Both the position numbers and the translations under genes were made by a program. A stretch of DNA of 64,000 nucleotides, taken from Labilithrix luteola. GTDB taxonomy: Bacteria; Myxococcota_A; Polyangia; Polyangiales; Polyangiaceae. The stretch covers positions 7,648,001 through 7,712,000 of the forward strand of contig NZ_CP012333.1 in NCBI RefSeq assembly GCF_001263205.1, written 5' to 3'. The first letter of the stretch is position 1; each line of letters starts with the position of its first letter. Shown piece by piece: positions 1 through 8,116 of the stretch. The notes under the pieces are model-generated. The model searched no databases and had not been told where the DNA came from. It saw only the letters and a list, made by a program, of their open reading frames with translations.

Positions 1-1217
1 GCCTGTTCCTCATCGATCCCACCAAGCAGCGTGAGCCGGAGCGTCGCTTCCGCGGCGTCCAGCAGGCGGCTCTCGAGCACATCCTCGGCGCGCGAGCGAG
101 CGCGCTCTTGATGGACGTCCGGCGCGGTGTCGAGCTCGAATCGTTCCACGACGACGGCGAGGGCATCGACATCGAAGCGCGCGGGCCGGAGGGCAGGTTC
201 CACCTTCGATGCGCGTATCTCGTCGGGTGCGACGGCGGCCGAAGCCGCGTTCGCAAGCGGGCCGGGTTCGACTTCCCCGGCACCGATCCGACCATCACGG
301 GGCACCAGGCCATCGTCGAGCTCGATCATCCAGAGAAGCTCTTGCCAATCGGCTGGCGTCGAATGCCGGCCGGCATGATGGCGTTCGGTCCCGTCCCTGG
401 ACGCATCTTCTTGACGGAGTTCGACGGACCGCCGGCCGACCGCGACGCGCCCGTGACCATCGAGGAGCTGCAGCGCAGCCTGCGCCGCGTGAGCGAGACC
501 GACGTGACGATCCGCGCGATCATGAGCGCGACGCGCTTCACTGACAACGCGCGCCAGGCGACGACGTATCGCAAAGGTCGCGTTCTGCTCGCCGGCGACG
601 CCGCGCACGTCCATTCGCCGTTCGGAGGGCAGGGGATCAATCTCAGCCTGCTGGACGCCGTCAACCTGGGGTGGAAGCTCGCCGCCACGCTGCAGGGAAG
701 GGCCCCCGAAGGTCTGCTCGACACCTATACGAGCGAGCGGCATCCGGTCGCGGCGCGCGCCCTCGCCAACACGCGGGCGCAGGTGGCGCTCATGCGTCCC
801 GACCCCCTCACCTCGGCCCTTCGCGACGTGGTGACCGACATCATGAACCTCGACGAGGGCAATCGCTTCTTCGGAGAGATGATGAGCGGCCTGGCGACGC
901 GCTACGACGTGGGCGATGCGCACCCGCTTGCCGGCAAGTTCGTTGCCAATCGGAGCCTCACGCCGGAGCGCGATGGTCAATCGGGGCCCACGCTCTACGA
1001 CGCGATGCAGGAGGGCAACGCCGTCCTGCTCGACACGGGCGATGGCTCGCTGTCCGAGGTCGTGCGGCCCTGGGCGTCGCGGGTGACGGCCGTCCGCGCG
1101 GAAGGGGATACGTCGATGCTCGTCCGCCCCGACGGCATCATCGCCTGGGCCTCTGCCGATGGAGGCCGGGACGGCCTACAGCCTGCGCTCGAGCGCTGGT
1201 TCGGCCCGCACGCGTGA
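1..1217 (+). CDS. FAD-dependent aromatic-ring monooxygenase, 5'-truncated by the window
   Basis: The open frame runs in from the left edge (first full codon at base 3), so the N-terminal Rossmann GxGxxG part is missing. What remains shows the second FAD-binding signature (YLVGCDGGRSRVRK, around 230-270) and the third, GRVLLAGDAAHVHSPFGGQG (around 577-636), which binds the FAD ribityl chain. The last 80 or so residues form the thioredoxin-like tail of PheA/TfdB/RdmE-type flavin hydroxylases, with the usual LVRPDG-AW stretch. The family uses NAD(P)H and O2 to hydroxylate phenolic or polyketide aromatic rings; the substrate cannot be read from sequence. The zinc-finger gene begins 52 bases after the stop. 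Confidence 0.9.
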   Translation, partial: LFLIDPTKQREPERRFRGVQQAALEHILGARASALLMDVRRGVELESFHDDGEGIDIEARGPEGRFHLRCAYLVGCDGGRSRVRKRAGFDFPGTDPTITGHQAIVELDHPEKLLPIGWRRMPAGMMAFGPVPGRIFLTEFDGPPADRDAPVTIEELQRSLRRVSETDVTIRAIMSATRFTDNARQATTYRKGRVLLAGDAAHVHSPFGGQGINLSLLDAVNLGWKLAATLQGRAPEGLLDTYTSERHPVAARALANTRAQVALMRPDPLTSALRDVVTDIMNLDEGNRFFGEMMSGLATRYDVGDAHPLAGKFVANRSLTPERDGQSGPTLYDAMQEGNAVLLDTGDGSLSEVVRPWASRVTAVRAEGDTSMLVRPDGIIAWASADGGRDGLQPALERWFGPHA

Positions 1218-1269
1218 GGTTGCCGCGCCGCATGGACGGCGCATGGCGGCTCGGGATACGGTCGACGCC

Positions 1270-1566
1270 ATGAAAGTCGACGACCGCGTTGATCTCTCGA
1301 ATCCCTGCCAACACGTAACGGAGGAGACGCCGCGCCACGTCCACCGGCCAACGAAGGGCTGCGAGGAGTGCCTCAAGATCGGCAGCGGTTGGGTTCACCT
1401 CCGCGTCTGCTTGACCTGCGGTCACGTCGGCTGTTGCGACGACTCGCCGAATCGCCACGCGACCGCGCACAATCGCGCTACGCATCACCCGATGATCACG
1501 TCGGGCGAGATCGGCGAAACCTGGGCTTACTGCTACCCCGACGACCAATTCCTGTCGGAGGGGTAA
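1270..1566 (+). CDS. UBP-type zinc finger protein (98 aa)
   Basis: A small, Cys/His-rich protein that is almost entirely one zf-UBP domain: C13, C31xxC34, C47xxC50, C55/C56, then H63, H67, H72/H73, with the family core VCLTCGHVGCCD. In eukaryotes this fold reads the free C-terminal Gly-Gly of ubiquitin; bacteria carrying it generally lack ubiquitin, so its ligand here is unknown. I chose the ATG at 1270; an ATG at 1243 and longer forms are possible but would add a basic tail outside the domain. The stop is 4 bases before the ATG of the flavoprotein at 1571, so the two are very probably one transcript and may act together, for example with the zinc finger as a targeting or redox-sensing partner (inference). 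Confidence 0.85.
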   Translation: MKVDDRVDLSNPCQHVTEETPRHVHRPTKGCEECLKIGSGWVHLRVCLTCGHVGCCDDSPNRHATAHNRATHHPMITSGEIGETWAYCYPDDQFLSEG

Positions 1567-1570
1567 GCGC

Positions 1571-3250
1571 ATGGGAAACGGACTTCCGTCTCTCGACGAG
1601 CTCGAGACGCGCCGCGCGCAGATGTTCCCGTCGCTCTCGCCTTCGCAAGTCGCGAAGGTCGCGACGTTCGGAACGGAGCAGCAGTTCAAGGCCGGGGACA
1701 TCGTCTTCGAGCAGGGAGACACGAACGTCCCGTTCTTCGTCGTCGTCGAGGGAGCGATGGAGATCGTCCATCCCCACGGCATAGGCCTCGAAGATCACAT
1801 CACGACGCACCACCCGCGCGAGTTCACCGGCGAGGTGACGCTCCTCACCGACCGCCGGAGCCTCGTCCGTGCCCGCGCCAACACGGACTTGCGCGTCATC
1901 CGCGTCGAGCAGTCGAAGCTCCGGGCGATCATCCAGACGGAAGCCGAGCTCAGCGAGCTCATCATGCGCGCCTTCATCCTCCGGCGCGTGGGCCTGCTGT
2001 CGACGGGCTACGGGGACATCGTGGTCATCGGCTCGCGTGACTCGGCGGCGACCCTGCGTTTGCAGGAGTTTCTCGTCCGCAACGGGCACCCCTGCAAGTA
2101 CCTCGACGTCGATCGCGACGCGGACGTCCAGCAGCTGCTCGACCAGTTCCACGTCGGCGTGAAGGACATTCCGATCCTCATCTGTCGTGGTGACGTGGTC
2201 CTCCGCAATCCGACCGAAGCGGAGGTCGCCGAGTGCCTCGGCTTCAACGCGGCGGTGTCGATGGGCGTCGTGCGCGACGTCATCGTGTGCGGGGCCGGCC
2301 CGGGGGGACTCGCCGCCGCCGTCTACGGCGCCTCCGAAGGGCTCGACGTCCTCGTGATCGAAACGAGCTCGCCGGGCGGACAGGCCGCTTCGAGCTCGAA
2401 GATCGAGAACTACCTCGGCTTCCCCACCGGCGTTTCGGGCCAGGCCCTCACGGGGCGCGCCCTCACGCAGGCGGAGAAGTTCGGCGCCCAACTCGCCGTC
2501 GCGCGCGGCGCCGTTCGCCTTCATTGCGACGAGACTCCGATGCGCATCGAGCTTGCCAACGGCGAGTCCGTGCGTGCTCGCTCGATCGTCTTGGCCACGG
2601 GCGCGCAGTACAACAAGCTCGACGTTCCCGAGCTTCACCGCTTCGAGGGCGTGGGCATCTACTACGCCGCCACCTACGTCGAATCGCAGCGCTGCGGAGA
2701 GAACGAAGTCATCGTCGTCGGCGGAGGGAACTCGGCCGGCCAGGCGGCCACCTTCCTCGCGCGCTCGTGCACGCACGTGCACATGCTCATTCGCGGACCT
2801 GACCTCGCGGCGAGCATGTCGCGCTACTTGATCCGTCGCATCGAGGAGACGCCGAACATCACGCTTCGACGCCGGACGAAGATCATCGCGCTCGATGGCG
2901 ACGAGCACCTCGAATACGTGACCTGGCGCGACGAAGCTACGGGGGAGGTGTCGAAACGCCCCATCCGTCACGTCTTCTCGATGGCCGGCGCGAGTCCCAA
3001 CACGGAATGGCTGCGTGGCTGCGTGGCGATGGATCCGAAGGGCTTCGTCTACGCCGGCACCGACGTCACCCACGCGATGCTCGACGAGGCCAAGTGGCCC
3101 CTCGAGCGGCAGCCCATGCTCTTCGAGACGAGCCAGCCGCGCGTCTTCGCCGTCGGCGATGTACGGGCGAACAGCGTCAAACGCGTGGCCTCGGCCGTCG
3201 GTGAGGGCTCGGTGTGCATCCAGCTCGTGCACAAGGTCCTCGGCGAGTAG
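1571..3250 (+). CDS. Cyclic-nucleotide-binding / glutaredoxin-like / thioredoxin-reductase-like fusion
   Basis: 559 aa in three parts. Residues about 15-145 form a cNMP-binding beta-roll (FKAGDIVFEQGD near the start; GEVTLL where the phosphate-binding cassette lies). Residues about 150-228 are a thioredoxin-fold segment (IVVIGSRDS, YLDVDRD, a DIP cis-proline) without a CxxC. Residues about 234-559 are a class II pyridine-nucleotide oxidoreductase: FAD GAGPGG at 241-246, NADPH-site GGGNSAGQ from 384, and GDVRANSVKR near the end. Thioredoxin reductases carry CxxC just before the NADPH site; here that stretch reads YYAATYVE, so the canonical dithiol is absent. It may be a ferredoxin/flavodoxin-reductase-like flavoenzyme or pass electrons by another route. 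Cotranscribed with the zinc-finger gene and followed by a strong terminator at 3281. Confidence 0.88.
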   Translation: MGNGLPSLDELETRRAQMFPSLSPSQVAKVATFGTEQQFKAGDIVFEQGDTNVPFFVVVEGAMEIVHPHGIGLEDHITTHHPREFTGEVTLLTDRRSLVRARANTDLRVIRVEQSKLRAIIQTEAELSELIMRAFILRRVGLLSTGYGDIVVIGSRDSAATLRLQEFLVRNGHPCKYLDVDRDADVQQLLDQFHVGVKDIPILICRGDVVLRNPTEAEVAECLGFNAAVSMGVVRDVIVCGAGPGGLAAAVYGASEGLDVLVIETSSPGGQAASSSKIENYLGFPTGVSGQALTGRALTQAEKFGAQLAVARGAVRLHCDETPMRIELANGESVRARSIVLATGAQYNKLDVPELHRFEGVGIYYAATYVESQRCGENEVIVVGGGNSAGQAATFLARSCTHVHMLIRGPDLAASMSRYLIRRIEETPNITLRRRTKIIALDGDEHLEYVTWRDEATGEVSKRPIRHVFSMAGASPNTEWLRGCVAMDPKGFVYAGTDVTHAMLDEAKWPLERQPMLFETSQPRVFAVGDVRANSVKRVASAVGEGSVCIQLVHKVLGE

Positions 3251-3280
3251 CAAAGCCGGGCGAGCGAGCACAGAAACGAG

Positions 3281-3320
3281 ACAGCGCTCGTGATCGACGA
3301 CCACGAGCGCTGTTCTTTTT
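3281..3320 (+). terminator. Rho-independent terminator
   Basis: A perfect 12-bp stem (ACAGCGCTCGTG at 3281-3292 with CACGAGCGCTGT at 3302-3313), a 9-base loop, then TCTTTTT. It lies 30 bases after the flavoprotein stop and reads on the + strand; the T-run is lacking on the other side, so it mainly closes the zinc finger/flavoprotein unit. Confidence 0.92.
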
Positions 3321-3338
3321 GGTGATTCGCGATTCGGA

Positions 3339-4385
3339 TCAGGCCGAGAGCGTCGCGGTGTCGATCACGAAGCGGTAGCGCACGTCGTTCTTGAGAACGC
3401 GCTCGTAGGCCTCGTTGATCTTCTGGGCCGGGATGACCTCGACGTCCGAGACGATCTTGTGCTCGGCGCAGAAGTCGAGCATCTCCTGCGTTTCGCGGAT
3501 GCCGCCGATGCTCGACCCCGCGAAGCGATAGTTGCCTCCGATGAGCGCGAAGGGGTGCACGGAGAGGGCCTCGGGCGGCGCGCCGACGAGTGCGAGCGTG
3601 CCGTGCGGGCGGAGGAGCGAGAGGTAGCTGTTGATGTCGTGCGGCGCGGAGACCGTGTCGATGATGATGTCGAAGCTGCGCGCGAGCTTCGTGAAGGTCG
3701 CCGGATCCTTGGTGAGTGCGAACGCGTGCGCACCGAGGCGCGCCGCATCGGCCTCCTTGGAGGGCGACGTGCTGAGCATCGTCACGTTCGCGCCCATCGC
3801 GGCGGCGAGCTTGACGGCCATGTGGCCGAGGCCGCCGAGACCGACGACGCCGACGCGGTCGCCCTTCTTGCAGCCGAACTGACGGAGCGGCGAATACGTC
3901 GTGATGCCCGCGCAGAGGAGGGGAGCGGCGCCGGCCGGGTCGAGCGACTCGGGCACGCGCAAGACGAAGTCCTGCGTCGCCACGAGCTGCTGCGAGTAGC
4001 CGCCGTGGGTGGGCGTTTTGCGGTCCATCTCCGTGCTGTTGTAGGTGAACGCGCAGCCCTTCTCGCAGAACTGCTCGAAGCCCGCACGGCACGACTCGCA
4101 CTCGCGGCACGAGTCGACCATGCAGCCGATGCCGACGCGATCGCCGGCCTTGAACTTGGTAACGTTGGAACCGACGCGCGCCACGCGGCCGATGACCTCG
4201 TGGCCGGGAACCATGGGGAACGTGGAGTTGCCCCACTCACCGCGCGCCTGGTGAATGTCGGAGTGACAGATGCCGCAATGGGAGACGTCGATGAGGACGT
4301 CGTCGTCGCGGAGCTCGCGGCGTTCGATCGAGAGCGGCGCAAGGGGCTTGTCTGCGGCCGTAGCGGCGTAAGCACGAGTCTGCAT
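3339..4385 (-). CDS. Zinc-dependent NAD(P)-alcohol dehydrogenase (YahK/CAD-like)
   Basis: 348 aa medium-chain dehydrogenase/reductase. Catalytic-zinc ligands lie in CGICHSD and PGHE near the N-terminus; a complete structural-zinc loop follows (four Cys in CRECESCRAGFEQFC); the cofactor site is GLGGLGHMAVKLA. Order, length and the YNS/GG.Y segment fit the YahK/AdhC subgroup of cinnamyl-alcohol-dehydrogenase-like enzymes, which reduce a broad range of aldehydes with NADPH. The start at 4385 has a strong ribosome-binding site, AGGAGAAGACC-ATG. The reading frame stays open far upstream, but that extension is arginine-rich and is not coding. It stands alone, convergent with the preceding flavoprotein. 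Confidence 0.93.
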   Translation of the reverse strand: MQTRAYAATAADKPLAPLSIERRELRDDDVLIDVSHCGICHSDIHQARGEWGNSTFPMVPGHEVIGRVARVGSNVTKFKAGDRVGIGCMVDSCRECESCRAGFEQFCEKGCAFTYNSTEMDRKTPTHGGYSQQLVATQDFVLRVPESLDPAGAAPLLCAGITTYSPLRQFGCKKGDRVGVVGLGGLGHMAVKLAAAMGANVTMLSTSPSKEADAARLGAHAFALTKDPATFTKLARSFDIIIDTVSAPHDINSYLSLLRPHGTLALVGAPPEALSVHPFALIGGNYRFAGSSIGGIRETQEMLDFCAEHKIVSDVEVIPAQKINEAYERVLKNDVRYRFVIDTATLSA

Positions 4386-4637
4386 GGTCTTCTCCTGAAG
4401 CGCTCGGGGAGCCTTATGGACGTGGCAACTTCGCAGCCTGGGCTCCCCATGAAAAGCAGCAAAATCGACACACTCCATGAAGAAAATCTTCAGAGTCCGA
4501 ACGGCCCCGTCCGGCATCGGAGACAGACTCATGGCTTCGCTCTGTGCCCAAGGTTGCGCTTGCTCGGCGCGTTCACGTGCACGCTGCGGCGTTGTTTCTT
4601 GCGGTGACACGCGGTTGCCACCAAGGTGTGCGGCTCG

Positions 4638-5591
4638 ATGAGAGCGGCCGCCTCCGATACGCCTTCGTCTTCTTCGGAGGGCCCTACAGGGAGCGGCGCC
4701 GTACAGAAGGCCTCGCCGGAGGCCTCGCGCCAGAGCCTGATCGTCGCCGGCGCGCTCCTCGCGGTTTACGTGGTCTGGGGCTCGACCTACTACGCGATGC
4801 GGGTCGCCCTCGAGGACCTTCCCCCGTTCCTCATGGCCGGGCCGAGGTTCCTGTTCGCCGGCGGCGCGCTGATGCTCTGGCAGCGTTTCCGTGGCGCGCC
4901 GTTTCCGACTGCGCGTCAGTGGCTCGCGGCGACGGCGGTCGGCTTTCTGCTCCTCGTCTGTGGCAACGGCTTCGTGGCCATCGCCGAACGCTCGGTCGAT
5001 ACCGGCGTTGCGGCCACGGTGGTGGCGACGATGCCCCTCTGGGCGGCCGCCGTCGGTCTCTTCTGGGGCGAGAAGCCGTCGGCGCGTGAGTTCGTCGGCC
5101 TCGTCGCCGGATTCGCCGGCGTAGCGATCCTCAATCGGGGAGGCAACCTCTCGTTCTCGAGCACCGACGCCATCGCGCTCGTGATCGCCCCGATCACGTG
5201 GGCCTTCGGTTCGGTATGGAGCCGTCGCCTCCCCATGCCTGCCGGCACCATGGGGCCGGCTGCGCAGATGGTCTCCGGCGGCGTCATGATGATCGGCATC
5301 GCGCTCGTGCGTGGCGAGCACCCGCATGGGCCGCTCTCCGTATCCGGCATCCTCGCGCTCGCCTATCTCGTCACGTTCGGCTCGATGCTCGGCTTTTCGG
5401 CGTACGGCTACTTGCTGCGCACCACGCGACCGTCGATCGCGACGAGCTACGCCTACGTCAACCCGCTCGTGGCACTTGGCATCGGTGCGGTGCTTGCCGG
5501 CGAGCGCTTCACGATGACGAAGCTCGCGGCTTGTCTCCTGACCATCGTGGGCGTACTCGTCGTCAGCTATCGGAAGAGCGCGCGCCGCTGA
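4638..5591 (+). CDS. EamA-family (DMT) transporter, YedA-like
   Basis: About 317 aa with ten predicted hydrophobic segments in two EamA repeats. The family signature VYVVWGSTYYAMRVALEDLP opens the first repeat, and the second half ends YVNPLVALGIGAVLAGE, typical of drug/metabolite transporters. These are inner-membrane exporters of amino acids or small metabolites; substrate unknown. A GTG at 4626 would add four residues; I prefer the ATG at 4638. The N-terminus has a roughly 30-residue Ser/Ala/Gly-rich cytoplasmic tail before the first helix. It diverges from the alcohol dehydrogenase at 4385. Confidence 0.9.
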   Translation: MRAAASDTPSSSSEGPTGSGAVQKASPEASRQSLIVAGALLAVYVVWGSTYYAMRVALEDLPPFLMAGPRFLFAGGALMLWQRFRGAPFPTARQWLAATAVGFLLLVCGNGFVAIAERSVDTGVAATVVATMPLWAAAVGLFWGEKPSAREFVGLVAGFAGVAILNRGGNLSFSSTDAIALVIAPITWAFGSVWSRRLPMPAGTMGPAAQMVSGGVMMIGIALVRGEHPHGPLSVSGILALAYLVTFGSMLGFSAYGYLLRTTRPSIATSYAYVNPLVALGIGAVLAGERFTMTKLAACLLTIVGVLVVSYRKSARR

Positions 5592-5614
5592 CGCGTTCGA
5601 GAGAACACAACTTC

Positions 5615-6400
5615 ATGGTCGACGTTCGAATGTCCGCTCGAGTGTGCGCGCTCCTTTCGGTTGCCTCCCTGATTGCGTGCGGAGGTCCCGCGGCGGACGT
5701 GCCGCCTTCTTCGTCGCCCGCCGCGCCTTCGTCTACGGTGGAGGTCACGGCGCCGTCGTCTTCGGCATCCGTTGCGGAGCCCGTCGCCGATGCCGGCGTC
5801 GAGGCTGCCCGCCCGTCGAGCAAACCCGAGCCCTCGGCCGTGGCAGAGACGGAACAGAAGCTGGCCATTGGGCGTACGGCGCCGCGGCACCACGCGAAGG
5901 TGCTCGACGGCGCCCCGCGCCCCTCCAAGCTCGCGCCCGGCAACTACATGTGCCGGATCGATGCGATGTACAAGCTTCGGCCCTGCACGGTGACGCGAGA
6001 CGAGCGTGGTTTCACCTGGCTCGAGACGCCCGATTCGCTGCTCGGCCTCAAGGGCGTGATCTACGACGAAGGCGGCGGACTCGTGTTCGACGGCACGACC
6101 GCCGAGGAGCGCCCGTTCGGCTGCTTCTCCTGCCAGGAGCACTGCACGACGGACCCGGCGAGCTGCGCTTGCGTCGAGCTCTTGCCGGACGCGAGCCGTG
6201 AATGCCTCGCGCGGCCCATCGTCGCGCGGCTCACGAAGAAGGGCTCGAGCTGGGTCGGAAGCCTCCCGTACAAGACGTACTACAACCATTACGAAGGCGA
6301 GGGCGCTGCTCGCCACGTGACGAGTTGGGACACCAAAGACCATACGTTCCTGGTCGAGGTTGCGCCCGCGCCGGCCGCGAAGAAGCCCGCTCGGCCCTGA
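5615..6400 (+). CDS. Lipoprotein of unknown function, Cys-rich core
   Basis: 261 aa. The N-terminus is a lipoprotein signal (hydrophobic run ending LIAC, Cys22), followed by about 60 residues of Pro/Ser/Ala/Glu linker and then a folded domain with eight or so cysteines (for example PFGCFSCQEHCTTDPASCAC), likely disulfide-bonded in the periplasm. I do not recognise the domain. The ATG at 5615 is used; ATG 5630 gives the same mature protein. It follows the transporter stop by 23 bases on the same strand. The residue after the lipid Cys is Gly, not Asp, which suggests the outer membrane. Confidence 0.72.
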   Translation: MVDVRMSARVCALLSVASLIACGGPAADVPPSSSPAAPSSTVEVTAPSSSASVAEPVADAGVEAARPSSKPEPSAVAETEQKLAIGRTAPRHHAKVLDGAPRPSKLAPGNYMCRIDAMYKLRPCTVTRDERGFTWLETPDSLLGLKGVIYDEGGGLVFDGTTAEERPFGCFSCQEHCTTDPASCACVELLPDASRECLARPIVARLTKKGSSWVGSLPYKTYYNHYEGEGAARHVTSWDTKDHTFLVEVAPAPAAKKPARP

Positions 6401-6454
6401 CGCGAGCGAATCTCTCACGCGCCGGTGGCGCGGAACCGGCATCCCTTCGAGGCG

Positions 6455-7132
6455 ATGACGACGGAGGTCGCTCCCTCGATGCCGCAATCAGCGCTCTCGC
6501 CGCATCGGTCGGTCGGGCGCTTCTTCATCGCGCTCGTGCTCGCGCTCTTCGCGGTCGGGCTCTTCACGCCGATCGGCTCGAAGTGGTGGGCGAGCCTCGT
6601 CATCGGCTGGGATGCGTTCTCGATCACCTTCCTCCTCCTCAAGTGGAGGGTCATCGCTGGCTCTGACATCACCGAAACGCGCGCTAAGGCCGGCACGGAG
6701 GATCCGGGGGGCACCGCCGTCTTCGTCATCTCGCTCGTGGCGAGCCTCTTCAGCCTCTTCGCGGCGGCCTTCGTGCTCAGCCAGGTTCGACACCTGACGC
6801 ACGTGCAGACGATCGTCTGGACGACGATGACGCTCCTCGGCGTCGTGTTCGCTTGGACCGTGGTGCACACGGCCTCCACGCTCCGCTACGCGCATCTCTA
6901 CTACGAGGCGGAGCCCGAAGGAGGGCTCGACTTCCCCGCTCACGCCGACCCGGACGCGATGGACTTTGCCTACTTCGCGTTCACGATCGCCATGTGTTAC
7001 CAGGTCTCCGACGTCGCGGTGACGTCGGCCCACGTACGCAAGGTGGTGCTTCTCCACTCGGTCGTGTCGTTCGTCTTCAACACGACGATCCTCGCGCTGG
7101 CGGTGAACCTCGTGATCAATTTCATGTCCTGA
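6455..7132 (+). CDS. DUF1345 membrane protein
   Basis: 225 aa with about five hydrophobic helices. The second half carries the DUF1345 pattern: GGLDFP, an acidic PDAMDFAYFAFTIAMCYQVSDV segment spanning a helix, and a short loop before the last helix. The family is widespread, integral to the inner membrane and without an established function. The ATG at 6455 has a GAGG ribosome site 5 bases upstream; a GTG at 6425 would add ten residues. Its stop lies 2 bases from the stop of the sugar-kinase gene on the other strand. Confidence 0.85.
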   Translation: MTTEVAPSMPQSALSPHRSVGRFFIALVLALFAVGLFTPIGSKWWASLVIGWDAFSITFLLLKWRVIAGSDITETRAKAGTEDPGGTAVFVISLVASLFSLFAAAFVLSQVRHLTHVQTIVWTTMTLLGVVFAWTVVHTASTLRYAHLYYEAEPEGGLDFPAHADPDAMDFAYFAFTIAMCYQVSDVAVTSAHVRKVVLLHSVVSFVFNTTILALAVNLVINFMS

Positions 7133-7134
7133 CG

Positions 7135-8037
7135 TCAGGCGCGGGCGCGGCTCGCTGCGCTGCAGGCGGCGGCGAGCCCCTGGCGGAGCGCGCGGTCCCA
7201 CGTGGCGATCTGGTTCTCCGCGAGATCGCCTTTGCGTGCGAGCTCGCCGCAGAGAGCGGCGGTGAATGCGTCGCCCGCCCCGCGCGGAAGAATCGTGTCG
7301 AGCGACTTTGGCGCGCACGTGAGCTCGCCGAATGGTCCGGTCACCCACGTGATGCCGCTCGGGTTGCTCGTGAGGAGGATGGCGTTCGGTCTGAGCTTCG
7401 AGCGGACCTCGTGGATCTCCATGCCGAGGACGGCGAGGTCTGCGGTGCTGAACCGAACGACGTCGGCTTCGCGAAGCACCATGTGCACGGCCCTCGGATC
7501 GCGTCCGGCCCAGACATGGAGCTTGGCGTTCACGTCGATGACCACCATCGTCCCCATTCGGCGGGCCGCGCGTGCGGACTTGCACAGCGCCGCGGCCCTC
7601 GACACGACGGGCGACAGACCGGAGAGGAGGAGCACCTCGGCCGACCAGTTCTCGGGGATGGCGAAGGCCTGGTCCTCGTCGCGGAAGTTGACGACCTGTC
7701 CGCTCGTGCCGTCGTAGAAGACGATGCTGTCTGTGGGGACGGCGAGGCTGACGCCGCCGACGTCGACGCCCAGAGACGCCACGCGTTCGAGGAGGAGACG
7801 GCCGAACGTGTCGTCAATGAGGGTGGTGGCGAGTCCGACTCGGCGTCCTTCCCTGGCAAGGGCTACGGCCGCGTTCACGGCGCCCCCGCCCGGTTGGAAG
7901 CGCATGGCGGCAGCCGTCGCCGCCGATGCGCTCGACGCGGTCGGGGCCGACGCGTTCCACAGCGCTTCGCCCGCGCAGATCACGTCGAAGCGATCGGGTT
8001 TGGATGCGTTCAGGAGTCCCCCAGCTTCCGCGCGCAT
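7135..8037 (-). CDS. PfkB-family carbohydrate kinase
   Basis: 300 aa ribokinase-like sugar kinase. The first PfkB signature appears as PGGGAVNAAVALAREG around residues 49-64, and the second as LPRGAGDAFTAALCG, containing the GAGD anion hole and catalytic Asp. DVNAKLHVW replaces the usual DxNxRxxLW. Substrates in the family include fructose, 2-keto-3-deoxygluconate, ribose and fructose-1-phosphate; nothing nearby fixes the substrate. No sugar transporter or regulator is adjacent. Confidence 0.88.
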   Translation of the reverse strand: MRAEAGGLLNASKPDRFDVICAGEALWNASAPTASSASAATAAAMRFQPGGGAVNAAVALAREGRRVGLATTLIDDTFGRLLLERVASLGVDVGGVSLAVPTDSIVFYDGTSGQVVNFRDEDQAFAIPENWSAEVLLLSGLSPVVSRAAALCKSARAARRMGTMVVIDVNAKLHVWAGRDPRAVHMVLREADVVRFSTADLAVLGMEIHEVRSKLRPNAILLTSNPSGITWVTGPFGELTCAPKSLDTILPRGAGDAFTAALCGELARKGDLAENQIATWDRALRQGLAAACSAASRARA

Positions 8038-8116
8038 GGCGCAATTTTATCGTCACCTCGGATCGACGTCACGTTCGGCCTCGGCTTGGCCCAACGCATC
8101 CCCCTCGGGGCATAAT

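Noticed and set aside
1496..3304. A 602-codon minus-strand frame opposite the flavoprotein
   Set aside because: Covers a plus-strand gene with full FAD and NADPH motifs; the minus product has none.
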